Origin: Acidobacteriota bacterium
GTDB lineage: Bacteria; Acidobacteriota; Blastocatellia; Pyrinomonadales; Pyrinomonadaceae
Length of the DNA: 18,710 bases
Direction of reading: 5' to 3'
Assembly: GCA_024640445.1 (NCBI GenBank)
Contig: JAHEEZ010000048.1
Coordinates: 1 to 18,710 of the forward strand
Shown one piece after another: positions 6,401 through 13,648 of this stretch. Under the pieces are notes generated by a model. The model was not told the DNA's origin. It saw nothing but the letters and a program-made list of their open reading frames with translations, and made no database searches. A program made the translations under genes and the position numbers. Numbering within the stretch: the stretch's first letter is position 1; every line of letters starts with the position of its first letter.

Positions 6401-7654
6401 TCAGTTCTTCGACTCTTTGTCCTTTTCCGTTACAAAGAATGGCCTGTGTTGTACTACAAACCCCTTTTCCTCGAACTTTCCGTCGCCGTTGACATCGACC
6501 TTGACTTCGAGCTTGTACTTCTTGCCCGGGGGACGGTTCTCGCCGAGATCGTAGGCGATCGAGTACTGGTGTCTGAGAAGCGCGTTGATGCTGTTCAGAA
6601 TATCCGGAAGTTCGCCCGGAAAGGTCATCTCGTAATGTTTTCCGCCGGACTCCTTCGCGAAGGTGTTCATCGCGTTTCTTGCCTGCAGGAACGTAAGCCT
6701 GCCGGGGGTCCCGTCAATTGAATCAGTCGCGGGCAGGCGGGACTCGTACATCTTGTAAAACATGTTGCCGGTGCTGATGATATAGATCGGTATGCCCGCG
6801 CCCTGGACCACTTTTCGAGCCTCGTTGTAATTTATCCGGCTGAATGTGTCTATCCCCGAAGCTACGAGTATGATCGCCCTCCGCGGCGACTTGACGTCCA
6901 CCATGCCGCCGTATTCGATCCTTCGTTCTTTTGAATCCTCGAGAACTACCGCGTCACCTTTGCCGCCCACCAAGGCAAATTTTATTGCGTCGAAAAGGTT
7001 GTTTTCGCGGAAGGCAGGCCGGTTCCTGAGAAGCAGGCTGATGGTTGCCTGCAGGCGCGTCGGATCATTCGTAAAGTCTGTGATCGGAGTCGGACGCATG
7101 TCGAAAGCGATGACAGAAGCGTAATCGTCCGGCGGTTTAATGAATCGTGAAAGGAAGTATGCGACCGGTCGGATCACTTCATAGTGCCCGTATTCCATCC
7201 CGTTACTTCCGTAGTATCCGAAGATCTCTGACCATTTGCTGTATTCGACAACGAGCGTGACGGTGATCGGCGCTTCGGGTTCGGCGAAGTTCGTGATGTC
7301 CTGCCTGACGCCATCCTCGTAAACGGCAAAATTTTCCCGTCTGAGGCCGGTAACGATCTCGCCGCTCTTCTTGTTGTAGACGACCGCGTCGACGTTGACC
7401 AGGTTTGTCTTGATCTCAAGCGGGTCATCGTCGCTGATGGCGTTCTTCGCCTCTTCCTCCATCCGACGCTGTTCGGCCTGTTTCTGGATCTCCTCCGCAG
7501 TAAGTTCGACCGGACGTTTATTCTTCTTATCGGTGGTGCTGGGTTTTGGCTTTTGAGGCCGCGACTGGGCCGGAACTGCCGCAACGAACGAGAGGGTGAT
7601 AAAGATCGAGATGACTGCCAGCAGACAAGAGCGGAACGATTTTTCTGGTTTCAT
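6401..7654 (-). CDS. Exported VWFA-related protein of the acidobacterial type
   Basis: The 417-residue product has a signal peptide (SCLLAVISIFITLSFVAAVPA, cut near A29), then a Lys/Glu-rich region (about 31-75). The hallmark opening of the acidobacterial VWFA-related family follows: IKTNLVNVDAVVYNKKSGEI, VTGLRRENFAVYEDGVRQDI, TNFAEPEAPITVTLVVEYS (81-139). Later blocks include VIAFD, NNLFDAI, RRAIILVASGIDTFS and IPIYIISTG. The metal site is altered: the usual D-x-S-x-S is E137-Y-S-K-W-S142. Near the C-terminus, DVNGDGKFEE (387-396) looks like a calcium-binding loop. The ATG at 7654 is chosen because it begins the signal peptide; the 32 upstream open codons have no signal. The function is unknown; these proteins are usually periplasmic or surface proteins. 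A 6-bp inverted repeat (7714-7733) lies upstream. Confidence 0.85.
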   Translation of the reverse strand: MKPEKSFRSCLLAVISIFITLSFVAAVPAQSRPQKPKPSTTDKKNKRPVELTAEEIQKQAEQRRMEEEAKNAISDDDPLEIKTNLVNVDAVVYNKKSGEIVTGLRRENFAVYEDGVRQDITNFAEPEAPITVTLVVEYSKWSEIFGYYGSNGMEYGHYEVIRPVAYFLSRFIKPPDDYASVIAFDMRPTPITDFTNDPTRLQATISLLLRNRPAFRENNLFDAIKFALVGGKGDAVVLEDSKERRIEYGGMVDVKSPRRAIILVASGIDTFSRINYNEARKVVQGAGIPIYIISTGNMFYKMYESRLPATDSIDGTPGRLTFLQARNAMNTFAKESGGKHYEMTFPGELPDILNSINALLRHQYSIAYDLGENRPPGKKYKLEVKVDVNGDGKFEEKGFVVQHRPFFVTEKDKESKN

Positions 7655-7748
7655 AATTTCAAACCGGAGGATTGTAGTTTCGGGCTTTGGATAGAGATTC
7701 TCTTCTTTTGGTTGGAATAAATCAAGGTATTCCACCGCGCCGGACAGC

Positions 7749-7780
7749 AAAAAAGGCCCGGCCGCGATAGCAGCCGGGCC
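7749..7780 (-). terminator. Intrinsic terminator of the lectin-domain gene
   Basis: GGCCCGGC / GCCGGGCC form an 8-bp perfect stem (7755-7762 with 7773-7780) with a 10-base loop, followed on the minus strand by six T's (A-run 7749-7754). It lies 34 bases past the stop of the lectin-domain gene and so separates it from the VWA gene. Confidence 0.82.
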
Positions 7781-7814
7781 CGGGTCCCGGGTTCAAGGGT
7801 CAGATCGTATCCGC

Positions 7815-8741
7815 TTAGTTGCCCGAAGCTTCGATCTCGATAATGACGTCGAACGCACCTGAATTGTCGTTCAGATCACCCTCGTTCACGCCAAGGAACA
7901 AAGCGCCGTCGCGGGTGGCAGTAAACTCGCGATTCTCGCCTATGTAAAGGAAATCGTTGTTGTCGTCTCCTATCACGGCTATCAAGCATCCGGTTGCTTG
8001 ATCCTTGATCAGCTTGTTGGCATCCGGCAGAGTCTCGATGCCTTTCGGACCGGTGGATCTGCCGTTGCCGAGCGAGATTCGGCCGTTGCTGATGATCCTT
8101 ATCTTCTGACCCTTTTTGACGACCCATCCGGCGTTCGTCCACCCGTTCGACGTGTTGTCCGCAAGCACGGAAATGTTGATCTGAACAGGTGCGGGTTTGG
8201 TCGGATCGGTGACCGGTGCCGAAGAGTCAACCGGGTCGTCATTTGTGTCGTCCGCGATCGGGTCTCCGCCGACCGGTGTGTCGTCCGTGATCGGATCGCC
8301 GCCGGTGTCCTCTCCGGGATCCACCGCAACTGCATCCGGATCGACAGCGGGCTGTTGATCTACGGTGGGACGGTCATTTCCTCTTCTTGCCGATCCGACT
8401 GTTATGATCGTTTCATTTCCGTCCGTTTTTTCGATGAATGAGGGCTTCTTCTCAGCGGGTTCTGCGGCGCCGGGCTGGGTTGAGCCCGCCGTGATCAGCG
8501 TGGGAGTTCCTCTGTTATCAAATTCGATCGATTCGATCTCGTCTGCAAAGAACGTCATCTCCCGCTGACGATCTCCTTGACCTATAATGACCACGAACTT
8601 GCCGCCAGCGTAACTGACTATCTTACCCTTTATTATGCTCCCGTCTTTCAGACGTACCGTGTCGGCGAATGCGAAAACGGATACTAAAAGCAGAATCACG
8701 GTGGAAGCGATTAGTTTGAAAATAGAATCTTTTGACAACAT
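7815..8741 (-). CDS. Exported protein with Sm/SH3-like N-domain and LecA (PA-IL)-like C-domain
   Basis: The 308-residue product has four parts. A signal peptide (residues 1-26) ends FAFA. A short beta-domain (27-75) contains DTVRLKDGSIIKGKIVSY, MTFFADEIESIEFD and looks Sm/SH3-like. A linker (about 76-185) is rich in Asp and Pro in its second half, with repeated DP(I)(T/A)DDT units. The C-domain (187-305) aligns by eye with the galactose lectin PA-IL: VLADN, GWVVKKGQKIRIISNG, GPKGIETLPD, GCLIAVIGDD, GALFLGVNEGDLNDNSGAFDVII. The Ca-site loop is similar but not identical: an Asp of PA-IL is Glu here and one Asn is Asp, so sugar binding is not assured. GGAGG lies 4 bases before the ATG, and a near-consensus promoter lies about 160 bases upstream. 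Confidence 0.8.
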   Translation of the reverse strand: MLSKDSIFKLIASTVILLLVSVFAFADTVRLKDGSIIKGKIVSYAGGKFVVIIGQGDRQREMTFFADEIESIEFDNRGTPTLITAGSTQPGAAEPAEKKPSFIEKTDGNETIITVGSARRGNDRPTVDQQPAVDPDAVAVDPGEDTGGDPITDDTPVGGDPIADDTNDDPVDSSAPVTDPTKPAPVQINISVLADNTSNGWTNAGWVVKKGQKIRIISNGRISLGNGRSTGPKGIETLPDANKLIKDQATGCLIAVIGDDNNDFLYIGENREFTATRDGALFLGVNEGDLNDNSGAFDVIIEIEASGN

Positions 8742-8903
8742 AGGTCCTCCGGAGCCCTTCGATCAGGAAATGAAGCGTTTGGTGATGTTACGGTTCGTAA
8801 ATCTGGTGTTCAGGAAGTTTCAAACGGGGCCAGGTTTAACTACCCGTTGATGCGGTGCGTAAGCTCAATAGTTGCACTCAGCGAAGCAAGTTGAACACCA
8901 CGG

Positions 8904-8932
8904 ATTATACACGAAAGCCAGGGTGATGTTAA
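8904..8932 (-). promoter_or_regulatory. Near-consensus sigma70-type promoter of the lectin-domain gene
   Basis: The minus strand reads TTAACA (8927-8932, 5 of 6), a 17-base spacer, then TATAAT (8904-8909, 6 of 6). It lies after the deacetylase stop codon and points at the lectin-domain gene. The transcript would start near 8897, leaving a leader of about 155 bases. That leader contains one half of a 9-bp inverted repeat at 8804-8812; the other half (8892-8900) spans the expected start point. Confidence 0.75.
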
Positions 8933-8965
8933 CAGGGTCCGGCTGACGCACTATCCGGGAACGTT

Positions 8966-9925
8966 TCAGCTTCGCCGTCTGTTGAATTGTTCCGCGATCC
9001 AATCCGGAATTCCCGGTTCTTCCCTGATCTTGAGGCCTTTTGCCAGCATCCATCTGTGTAACCAAGACAGTCCCCGCGTGGAAACAACCTCCGGCAGTCC
9101 GTATGCTTTGTCATTCAGCGCATCTTCCAGGGTCACGAACCGGTAGCCCCGCTTCTTCATCATCGACGCAAGCTTGTCGAAGTGGTCCGCGTTAAGTTCG
9201 TTTGCGTGCAGAAGCAGGATCTGCCGCACCTCGTAACCCAGAAAATCTTTGCTCAGGATCTCAAAATGCGCAAAAACAGATTCCATGTAGTCCACGTATG
9301 CTTCCGCGATCTTGTCCGCGAGAAGACGGTCCGAGCCGGCAAGCGCATCGGCGTAGATCGCAGCGAAGATGTACTCATTATTGTCGATCGTGACCGGCGC
9401 AACCGTGTAGCCCCGGTCCTTGAGCAGGTCCGAGAGATTCTTTCTGTACTCTTCGGTGGGGCCCGTTCTGAGCTGGGTGTGTCTGAAGTATTTTAGCTTC
9501 AGACCGCGTGCCTCGAGAAGCATTCGCGTCATCGTCTCGCCCCGTATCAGGTCTTCCTTATATTCTTCAAACGTCGCGTTGTTGATAGCGATGTGCGAGA
9601 AAGTGTGGTTCCCGAGCAAATGGCCGTTCTCCAGCCACTTGTCCAGGATCGCGAGCCGCTCGTCTACCTCCCCTTTTACCAGCAGTTTGCTTTCGTTCAC
9701 GAATCCGACAGCCGGGACCTTTTCGGCCGCCAGCTTCTTGAGAAGATCCCCGTTCACCCGATTCAGGCGGATAAGGGTTGACTCCCCGCCTGTCGCCGGA
9801 AGGTCGTCAAACGTAACGGCGACTCGCCGCCCGGTCTGTGCAAGTGAGAAGGCAGAGAGTGTAAGCAGAACTGCCGCGGCAAAAAACAGGACCTGCGGCT
9901 GCCCGGTATACCTGTTGTATTTCAT
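8966..9925 (-). CDS. Exported polysaccharide deacetylase-like (NodB-fold) protein
   Basis: NodB-fold enzymes are metal-dependent deacetylases acting on chitin-, peptidoglycan- or glucosamine-type polymers. The 319-residue product has a signal peptide (VLFFAAAVLLTLSAFSLAQ), VAVTFDDLP with the paired Asp at 40-41, and GNHTFSH with metal-ligand His at 107 and 111. KYFRHTQLRTG stands where the usual RxPxG motif lies, DNNEY (181-185) stands where the Asp-Trp motif lies, and ILLLHANELN has the late His at 240. The metal triad is kept, while motifs 3 and 4 deviate. The substrate cannot be read from sequence. A GAG motif lies close to the ATG. It is divergent from the kinase gene across a 119-bp gap and lies upstream of the lectin-domain gene, which has its own promoter. 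Confidence 0.86.
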   Translation of the reverse strand: MKYNRYTGQPQVLFFAAAVLLTLSAFSLAQTGRRVAVTFDDLPATGGESTLIRLNRVNGDLLKKLAAEKVPAVGFVNESKLLVKGEVDERLAILDKWLENGHLLGNHTFSHIAINNATFEEYKEDLIRGETMTRMLLEARGLKLKYFRHTQLRTGPTEEYRKNLSDLLKDRGYTVAPVTIDNNEYIFAAIYADALAGSDRLLADKIAEAYVDYMESVFAHFEILSKDFLGYEVRQILLLHANELNADHFDKLASMMKKRGYRFVTLEDALNDKAYGLPEVVSTRGLSWLHRWMLAKGLKIREEPGIPDWIAEQFNRRRS

Positions 9926-10010
9926 AGTCTCTTGCCTTCGCGACCGCGGCCGCGAATATCCATACGAAGAAGCAAAGTGCGAAGACCGTTACGCCCGGAA
10001 CCGGGCAGAA

Positions 10011-10038
10011 TTGCAAACGACCGGGAAAATGCTATTAA
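10011..10038 (+). promoter_or_regulatory. Candidate extended -10 promoter of the kinase gene
   Basis: TTGCAA (10011-10016, 4 of 6), a 16-base spacer, then TATTAA (10033-10038) preceded by TGC, an extended -10. The expected transcript start falls at about 10045, on the GTG-ATG start codons, and no Shine-Dalgarno is present, which suggests a leaderless mRNA. The block AAAATGCTATT is shared with the hrcA promoter. Confidence 0.45.
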
Positions 10039-10047
10039 ATCATTGTG

Positions 10048-11103
10048 ATGAAAGAGACGTCCAATGTCAGGCTTGGCGAAGAACTGGATGAAGAAGGGCT
10101 CTCCGGCTTTATTTCGAAAGAGCTTGGGCTCCCGGCTGAACAGATCCTGGTAAGTCAGTTCCCGGCAGGAAGTTCGAATCTGACATACCTGATCGTGGTC
10201 AATGGCCGGGAATTTGTACTCCGTCGTCCGCCGTTCGGCAACCGCGTTAAGACCGCCCACGATATGTCTCGTGAATTCGAGGTGCTTTCGAAGCTTTCAG
10301 CAGTTTATCCACCGGCGCCGAAACCTATAGCCTTCTGCGATGATGAAAAGGTCCTGGGCTCGGACTTCTACCTGATGGAGCGCAAGCGGGGTCTCGTCAT
10401 ACGAGGGGAGGCGCCGGAGGAGCTCAGACATTCACATGGGCTGAGGCGGGAGGTTTGCCGGGCTTTCATCGACAATCTTGCCGATCTCCATGCGCTTGAT
10501 TATGAAGCAGCCGGAATGGGCGACTTTGGCAGGCCCGAGGGCTATACTCAACGCCAGGTCGTAGGTTGGTCGCAGCGCTATTTCAACGCGAAGACCGACA
10601 ACTGGGAAGATCTGGAGCGCGCGGTATTCTGGCTCAACAACAATGTGCCGAAAGACGCCGGCCCGGCGCTCGTACACAACGACTATAAGTTCGACAACAT
10701 TATGCTCGATCCGGAGGACCTGACGAGAATCACGGGTGTGCTTGATTGGGAAATGGCCACGATCGGATCGCCGCTGATGGACCTTGGAACGACGCTCGGC
10801 TACTGGATGTCGCCGGATAACGGAACGGAGCTTCTGTCGATGCCCTTCAATCCGCGGGTCCTCATGGAAACGGTGACCAGGCGCGAGATCGCCGAAATGT
10901 ATGCTGAAAGGAACCACGTTGATCTAGCCAATATCGCTTACTATTACGTTTTTGGCACCGTGAAGATAGCCGTGATCGCCCAGCAGATCTATTTCCGGTT
11001 CAAGAAGGGCTTCACGTCAGATGAAAGGTTCGCGGGATTCGGACCGTTAGTCGGGAAGCTCGGCTCCATTGCGGTTTCGGCCATTGACAGCGGGAAGATC
11101 TGA
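10048..11103 (+). CDS. Phosphotransferase of the aminoglycoside-phosphotransferase fold (ACAD10/11-like)
   Basis: The product is a kinase-fold protein of about 351 residues. It shows a Gly-rich loop (FPAGSSNLTYLI), VLRRPPFG where the family carries its basic ATP-site residue, the helix SREFEVLSKL, the catalytic loop LVHNDYKFDNIMLD with HND at about 210, and the metal-binding DWE of GVLDWEMATIGSPLMDLG. These blocks resemble the kinase domain found fused to acyl-CoA dehydrogenases (ACAD10/11), which acts on 4-hydroxy acids or their CoA esters, but the substrate here is not known. GTG at 10045 and ATG at 10048 are adjacent possible starts; no ribosome site is seen. The downstream lipoprotein gene starts 9 bases after the stop, so the two are probably co-transcribed. 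Antibiotic resistance is not suggested. Confidence 0.86.
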   Translation: MKETSNVRLGEELDEEGLSGFISKELGLPAEQILVSQFPAGSSNLTYLIVVNGREFVLRRPPFGNRVKTAHDMSREFEVLSKLSAVYPPAPKPIAFCDDEKVLGSDFYLMERKRGLVIRGEAPEELRHSHGLRREVCRAFIDNLADLHALDYEAAGMGDFGRPEGYTQRQVVGWSQRYFNAKTDNWEDLERAVFWLNNNVPKDAGPALVHNDYKFDNIMLDPEDLTRITGVLDWEMATIGSPLMDLGTTLGYWMSPDNGTELLSMPFNPRVLMETVTRREIAEMYAERNHVDLANIAYYYVFGTVKIAVIAQQIYFRFKKGFTSDERFAGFGPLVGKLGSIAVSAIDSGKI

Positions 11104-11112
11104 GCAAGGATT

Positions 11113-12747
11113 ATGGTTCGAAAAGAGAAACCTGGGATGTTTAAGCTGATCTTGGCTGCCGCGGTCACGATCTTTCTTGTTTGTTTCTATGTATCCTGCG
11201 GCGGCGGCAAGTCTGATCTTCGCTCGCTCGCGCCAAAAGGGACGATCCTCTATTTGGAGTCGCCCGATCTTGGCAGGCTCTTGAGAACGATGACCGCAAA
11301 CGAGACGTTCCGTGCGGCATCCTCTTCGGCAGTTGACCTTTCGGCCGTTGACGGCATTGAGATCGCGGTCGCCGTCACGGGATTCGAGGCATCGGAGAGC
11401 AAAGTGACGGACGAAGAGGCCGTGCTTAACTTCAAACCGACGTTCATACTGCTCGCGGAAACTCACGCATGGAGCTGGCAGGTAGACCGTCTAGTCACGG
11501 AGGTCCTTGGCAGATTTGTCAGATCGTCCTACGGCGAACAGGCGAAATTGGAGAAGAAAGTAAGGGAAGGCCTGGACTGGTACGTTTGGGCGTCAGCCGA
11601 CGGGAGAATGGCCTTTGCCGCGGTGTCCGGATCGAGGGTCTTTTTTGGCAACGACGAAGAAGCGGTACTCAAGTGCATCAGCGTTCAGGCTGGCAAAGAG
11701 CCTAGCCTTATGGAAGACCCAAGGGTCTCCCGGCAATACGAAAATGCTGCCGGCAAGCTCGCCTTCGGATACGTAAGCGAAGAAGGCGTGAAGCAGCTTT
11801 CGAATTTCGCGGGGATCTCGGTCGCACTTGAGAGGTCAGACGAAGCGGGAGCGCAGAGCGTAATTTCTTCGATCTTCCCGCAGATGATCGACAATTCAGT
11901 TTCGGAGGTCGTCTGGACTGCGAAAGAATCCGGACGCGGAATCGAGGACAATTTGGACATACGCCTTGATCCGAAGCTCGCAGAAGCGTTTTCCGAGGCG
12001 CTGAAACCCGCCAATGCCGAAGAAAAAGAGATGTTCGAACTTGTTCCGGCAAACGCTTACTCCGTGACCCGGTACAACATGAAGACTCCGAGGATAGCGT
12101 TTAGAAGTCTCGTTATCGGCGCTGCAGGCAAGGTGAGTCCCGATGCAGCCAGATACGTGCCCGCGCTCGGAGCGGCGCTGCTTGAACCATACGGCGTCGC
12201 TGATCCGGAAGCGTTTCTTGGTGCGGCTGATCCCTATATTCTGACGGTCAGGCTGGACGCCGATGGTGACGAGGGTATCGCGATCGTTAGCACAAACGAT
12301 TATTCGGCGATGGAAAGGTCCTTTCCCGATGAGCTTATTGACGGCAGCCGGTCATCTGTTGGCGGGGCAGAACTTCGGACATCTGAAGACGGCAGCTTTG
12401 CGGTGGGGAGAAAAGGTGATCTTGTCGTGCTCGGAGACAAGGAGAGCGTGGAAAAATGCCTTCTCGCAGCCGAAAAACAAGTCGCCGCTCCTGCAGCTGG
12501 CGACATAAGGTATTCCGGCTTTTTTGCCGATATCCGCCGACCGGAGCATACCGTGATAACCGTGTCACGGGATCGCGAGACGGCCTCGAAACTAGCCTCT
12601 CTTTTTGGTGGCGACAGCAGGATTCGTGTCACCGAGAGCATGTACGCTGTAAGGACGGATTTCGACCGCCAAGGGATTCGAAGGACCTACTTTTCGCCGT
12701 TCGGTATCGCGGGGTCGATCATCATTCAATTTTCTGACAGTCCTTGA
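11113..12747 (+). CDS. Large putative lipoprotein, DUF3352-like
   Basis: The 544-residue product begins with a basic N-terminus and a hydrophobic run, LILAAAVTIFLVCFYVSC. A Cys followed by three Gly at residues 29-32 suggests a lipoprotein, although the position at -3 is Tyr. The body has two similar alpha/beta halves with phrases such as LAPKGTILYLESPDLGRLL, DWYVWASADGRMAFAAVSG, SRVFFGNDEEAVLKCI and GRKGDLVVLGDKESVEKCLL. The last two look like an internal duplication and recall DUF3352-type proteins. No catalytic motif is visible. A GGA lies only 2 bases before the first ATG; a second in-frame ATG at 11137 would still keep the whole signal sequence. It is linked to the kinase gene and convergent with the peptidase gene, with 12 bases and no terminator between. 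Confidence 0.68.
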   Translation: MVRKEKPGMFKLILAAAVTIFLVCFYVSCGGGKSDLRSLAPKGTILYLESPDLGRLLRTMTANETFRAASSSAVDLSAVDGIEIAVAVTGFEASESKVTDEEAVLNFKPTFILLAETHAWSWQVDRLVTEVLGRFVRSSYGEQAKLEKKVREGLDWYVWASADGRMAFAAVSGSRVFFGNDEEAVLKCISVQAGKEPSLMEDPRVSRQYENAAGKLAFGYVSEEGVKQLSNFAGISVALERSDEAGAQSVISSIFPQMIDNSVSEVVWTAKESGRGIEDNLDIRLDPKLAEAFSEALKPANAEEKEMFELVPANAYSVTRYNMKTPRIAFRSLVIGAAGKVSPDAARYVPALGAALLEPYGVADPEAFLGAADPYILTVRLDADGDEGIAIVSTNDYSAMERSFPDELIDGSRSSVGGAELRTSEDGSFAVGRKGDLVVLGDKESVEKCLLAAEKQVAAPAAGDIRYSGFFADIRRPEHTVITVSRDRETASKLASLFGGDSRIRVTESMYAVRTDFDRQGIRRTYFSPFGIAGSIIIQFSDSP

Positions 12748-12759
12748 TAAGGATCTTCG

Positions 12760-13530
12760 TCAGTCAAACAAACCCCAGTAATTGCGGCGTGTCTTCTTTG
12801 GCGATTCCTCTCCGGCGATCTTCTTCAGGTCCGATGCATTCCGTTCGATCCAGTCATCCGCTTCCTCGAAATAGTCGTACTTTTTCTCGTCTCGCTTGAA
12901 TTCCGCAGTGTGGCTGTACCGCCGTCCGTTTCGGTGTACGGTAGGGTGTTTTACGTGAAGCATCTCGTGGTACACAACGTATTCGACGACAAACGCAGGG
13001 ATCGAACGGGAATCGAGCGATCTGCTTATGACGATCGCGTGATGAGCCTCGTCGTAGTGTCCAAGGCGCCGAAACGTCTTTCGGCCGGACCAGGACAGCC
13101 GCGGTTTTGAAAGAGATCCCCGAAAATAATCCTCGTTCAGGCGATCGAAGATCTCCTCAAGGTCGTACGCGCTTCCGCTCGCACCTGTCAGCCGCTTGCG
13201 GCCTTTCTTCCGCTTGTGCGATATTGCCAGTTCCCGGAACGCGGGATCTGATACGAAATCCTTGTAAACAAGGTCCGCCTTCGCGGGCACACGGCGTCTC
13301 AAAAGCTTTGCCACAAGGATCATTGCAAGCGCTTCGTGAACCGCGGATGGAGCGTCCCTGAACAGCGTCGAGATCTTGACCAGAACTTTGCCTTCGCGCA
13401 CTCTGATCGTATGGTTCACGTTCACGTACGGATAGAAAGTGACTGATATCCCGGGCGCCGGCGCGTCGGGTTTGAAAAGTCCGAATGCCTTCGCATAGAT
13501 CTCAGTCAGTATTTCGTTGGGAAAAGGCAT
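12760..13530 (-). CDS. SprT/WLM-like zinc metallopeptidase
   Basis: The 256-residue product carries the zinc motif HEMLH at 188-192 in VVEYVVYHEMLHVKHP, and a likely third ligand, H207, in YSHTAEFKRDEK. Before it stand LEEIFDRLNEDYFRGSLSKP and LSWSGRKTFRRLGHYD, the usual lead-in of the SprT-like domain. An N-terminal segment (1-110) with HTIRVREGKVLVKIS is less clear. There is no signal peptide and no C-terminal zinc ribbon. Relatives include SprT, Spartan and WLM proteases that act on DNA-protein crosslinks, but that role is only an inference here. The ribosome site is weak. It is divergent from hrcA across an 88-118-bp gap that holds the hrcA promoter and operator. Confidence 0.8.
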   Translation of the reverse strand: MPFPNEILTEIYAKAFGLFKPDAPAPGISVTFYPYVNVNHTIRVREGKVLVKISTLFRDAPSAVHEALAMILVAKLLRRRVPAKADLVYKDFVSDPAFRELAISHKRKKGRKRLTGASGSAYDLEEIFDRLNEDYFRGSLSKPRLSWSGRKTFRRLGHYDEAHHAIVISRSLDSRSIPAFVVEYVVYHEMLHVKHPTVHRNGRRYSHTAEFKRDEKKYDYFEEADDWIERNASDLKKIAGEESPKKTRRNYWGLFD

Positions 13531-13561
13531 GTTATGTTAATCAAGGTTAAACAGATTCATC

Positions 13562-13591
13562 TTGACAGAACAACTGCCAAAATGCTATTCA
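13562..13591 (+). promoter_or_regulatory. Promoter of the hrcA-grpE-dnaK unit
   Basis: TTGACA (13562-13567, perfect), an 18-base spacer ending in TGC, then TATTCA (13586-13591). The -10 is poor, but TGC before it gives an extended -10. The transcript should start near 13598, immediately before the CIRCE-like repeat. This is the arrangement expected for an HrcA-controlled vegetative promoter. Confidence 0.6.
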
Positions 13592-13600
13592 AGTTAAAGC

Positions 13601-13627
13601 GAAGCATATCCCAAATCGATGTGCTTC
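13601..13627 (+). promoter_or_regulatory. Divergent CIRCE-like HrcA operator
   Basis: Left arm GAAGCATAT (13601-13609), 9-base spacer, right arm ATGTGCTTC (13619-13627). The arms pair at 8 of 9 positions. Known CIRCE is TTAGCACTC, nine bases, GAGTGCTAA. Here the AGCA and GTGCT cores stand at exactly the CIRCE distance, while the outer and inner bases differ. It lies just after the predicted transcript start and before hrcA, where HrcA binding would block transcription. Confidence 0.62.
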
Positions 13628-13648
13628 ATCACTCACGTTCTTAGAAAC

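Noticed and set aside
10048..11103. Aminoglycoside resistance gene
   Set aside because: The kinase motifs are shared by the whole fold; the sequence resembles the ACAD10/11-type housekeeping kinases and no resistance context is present.
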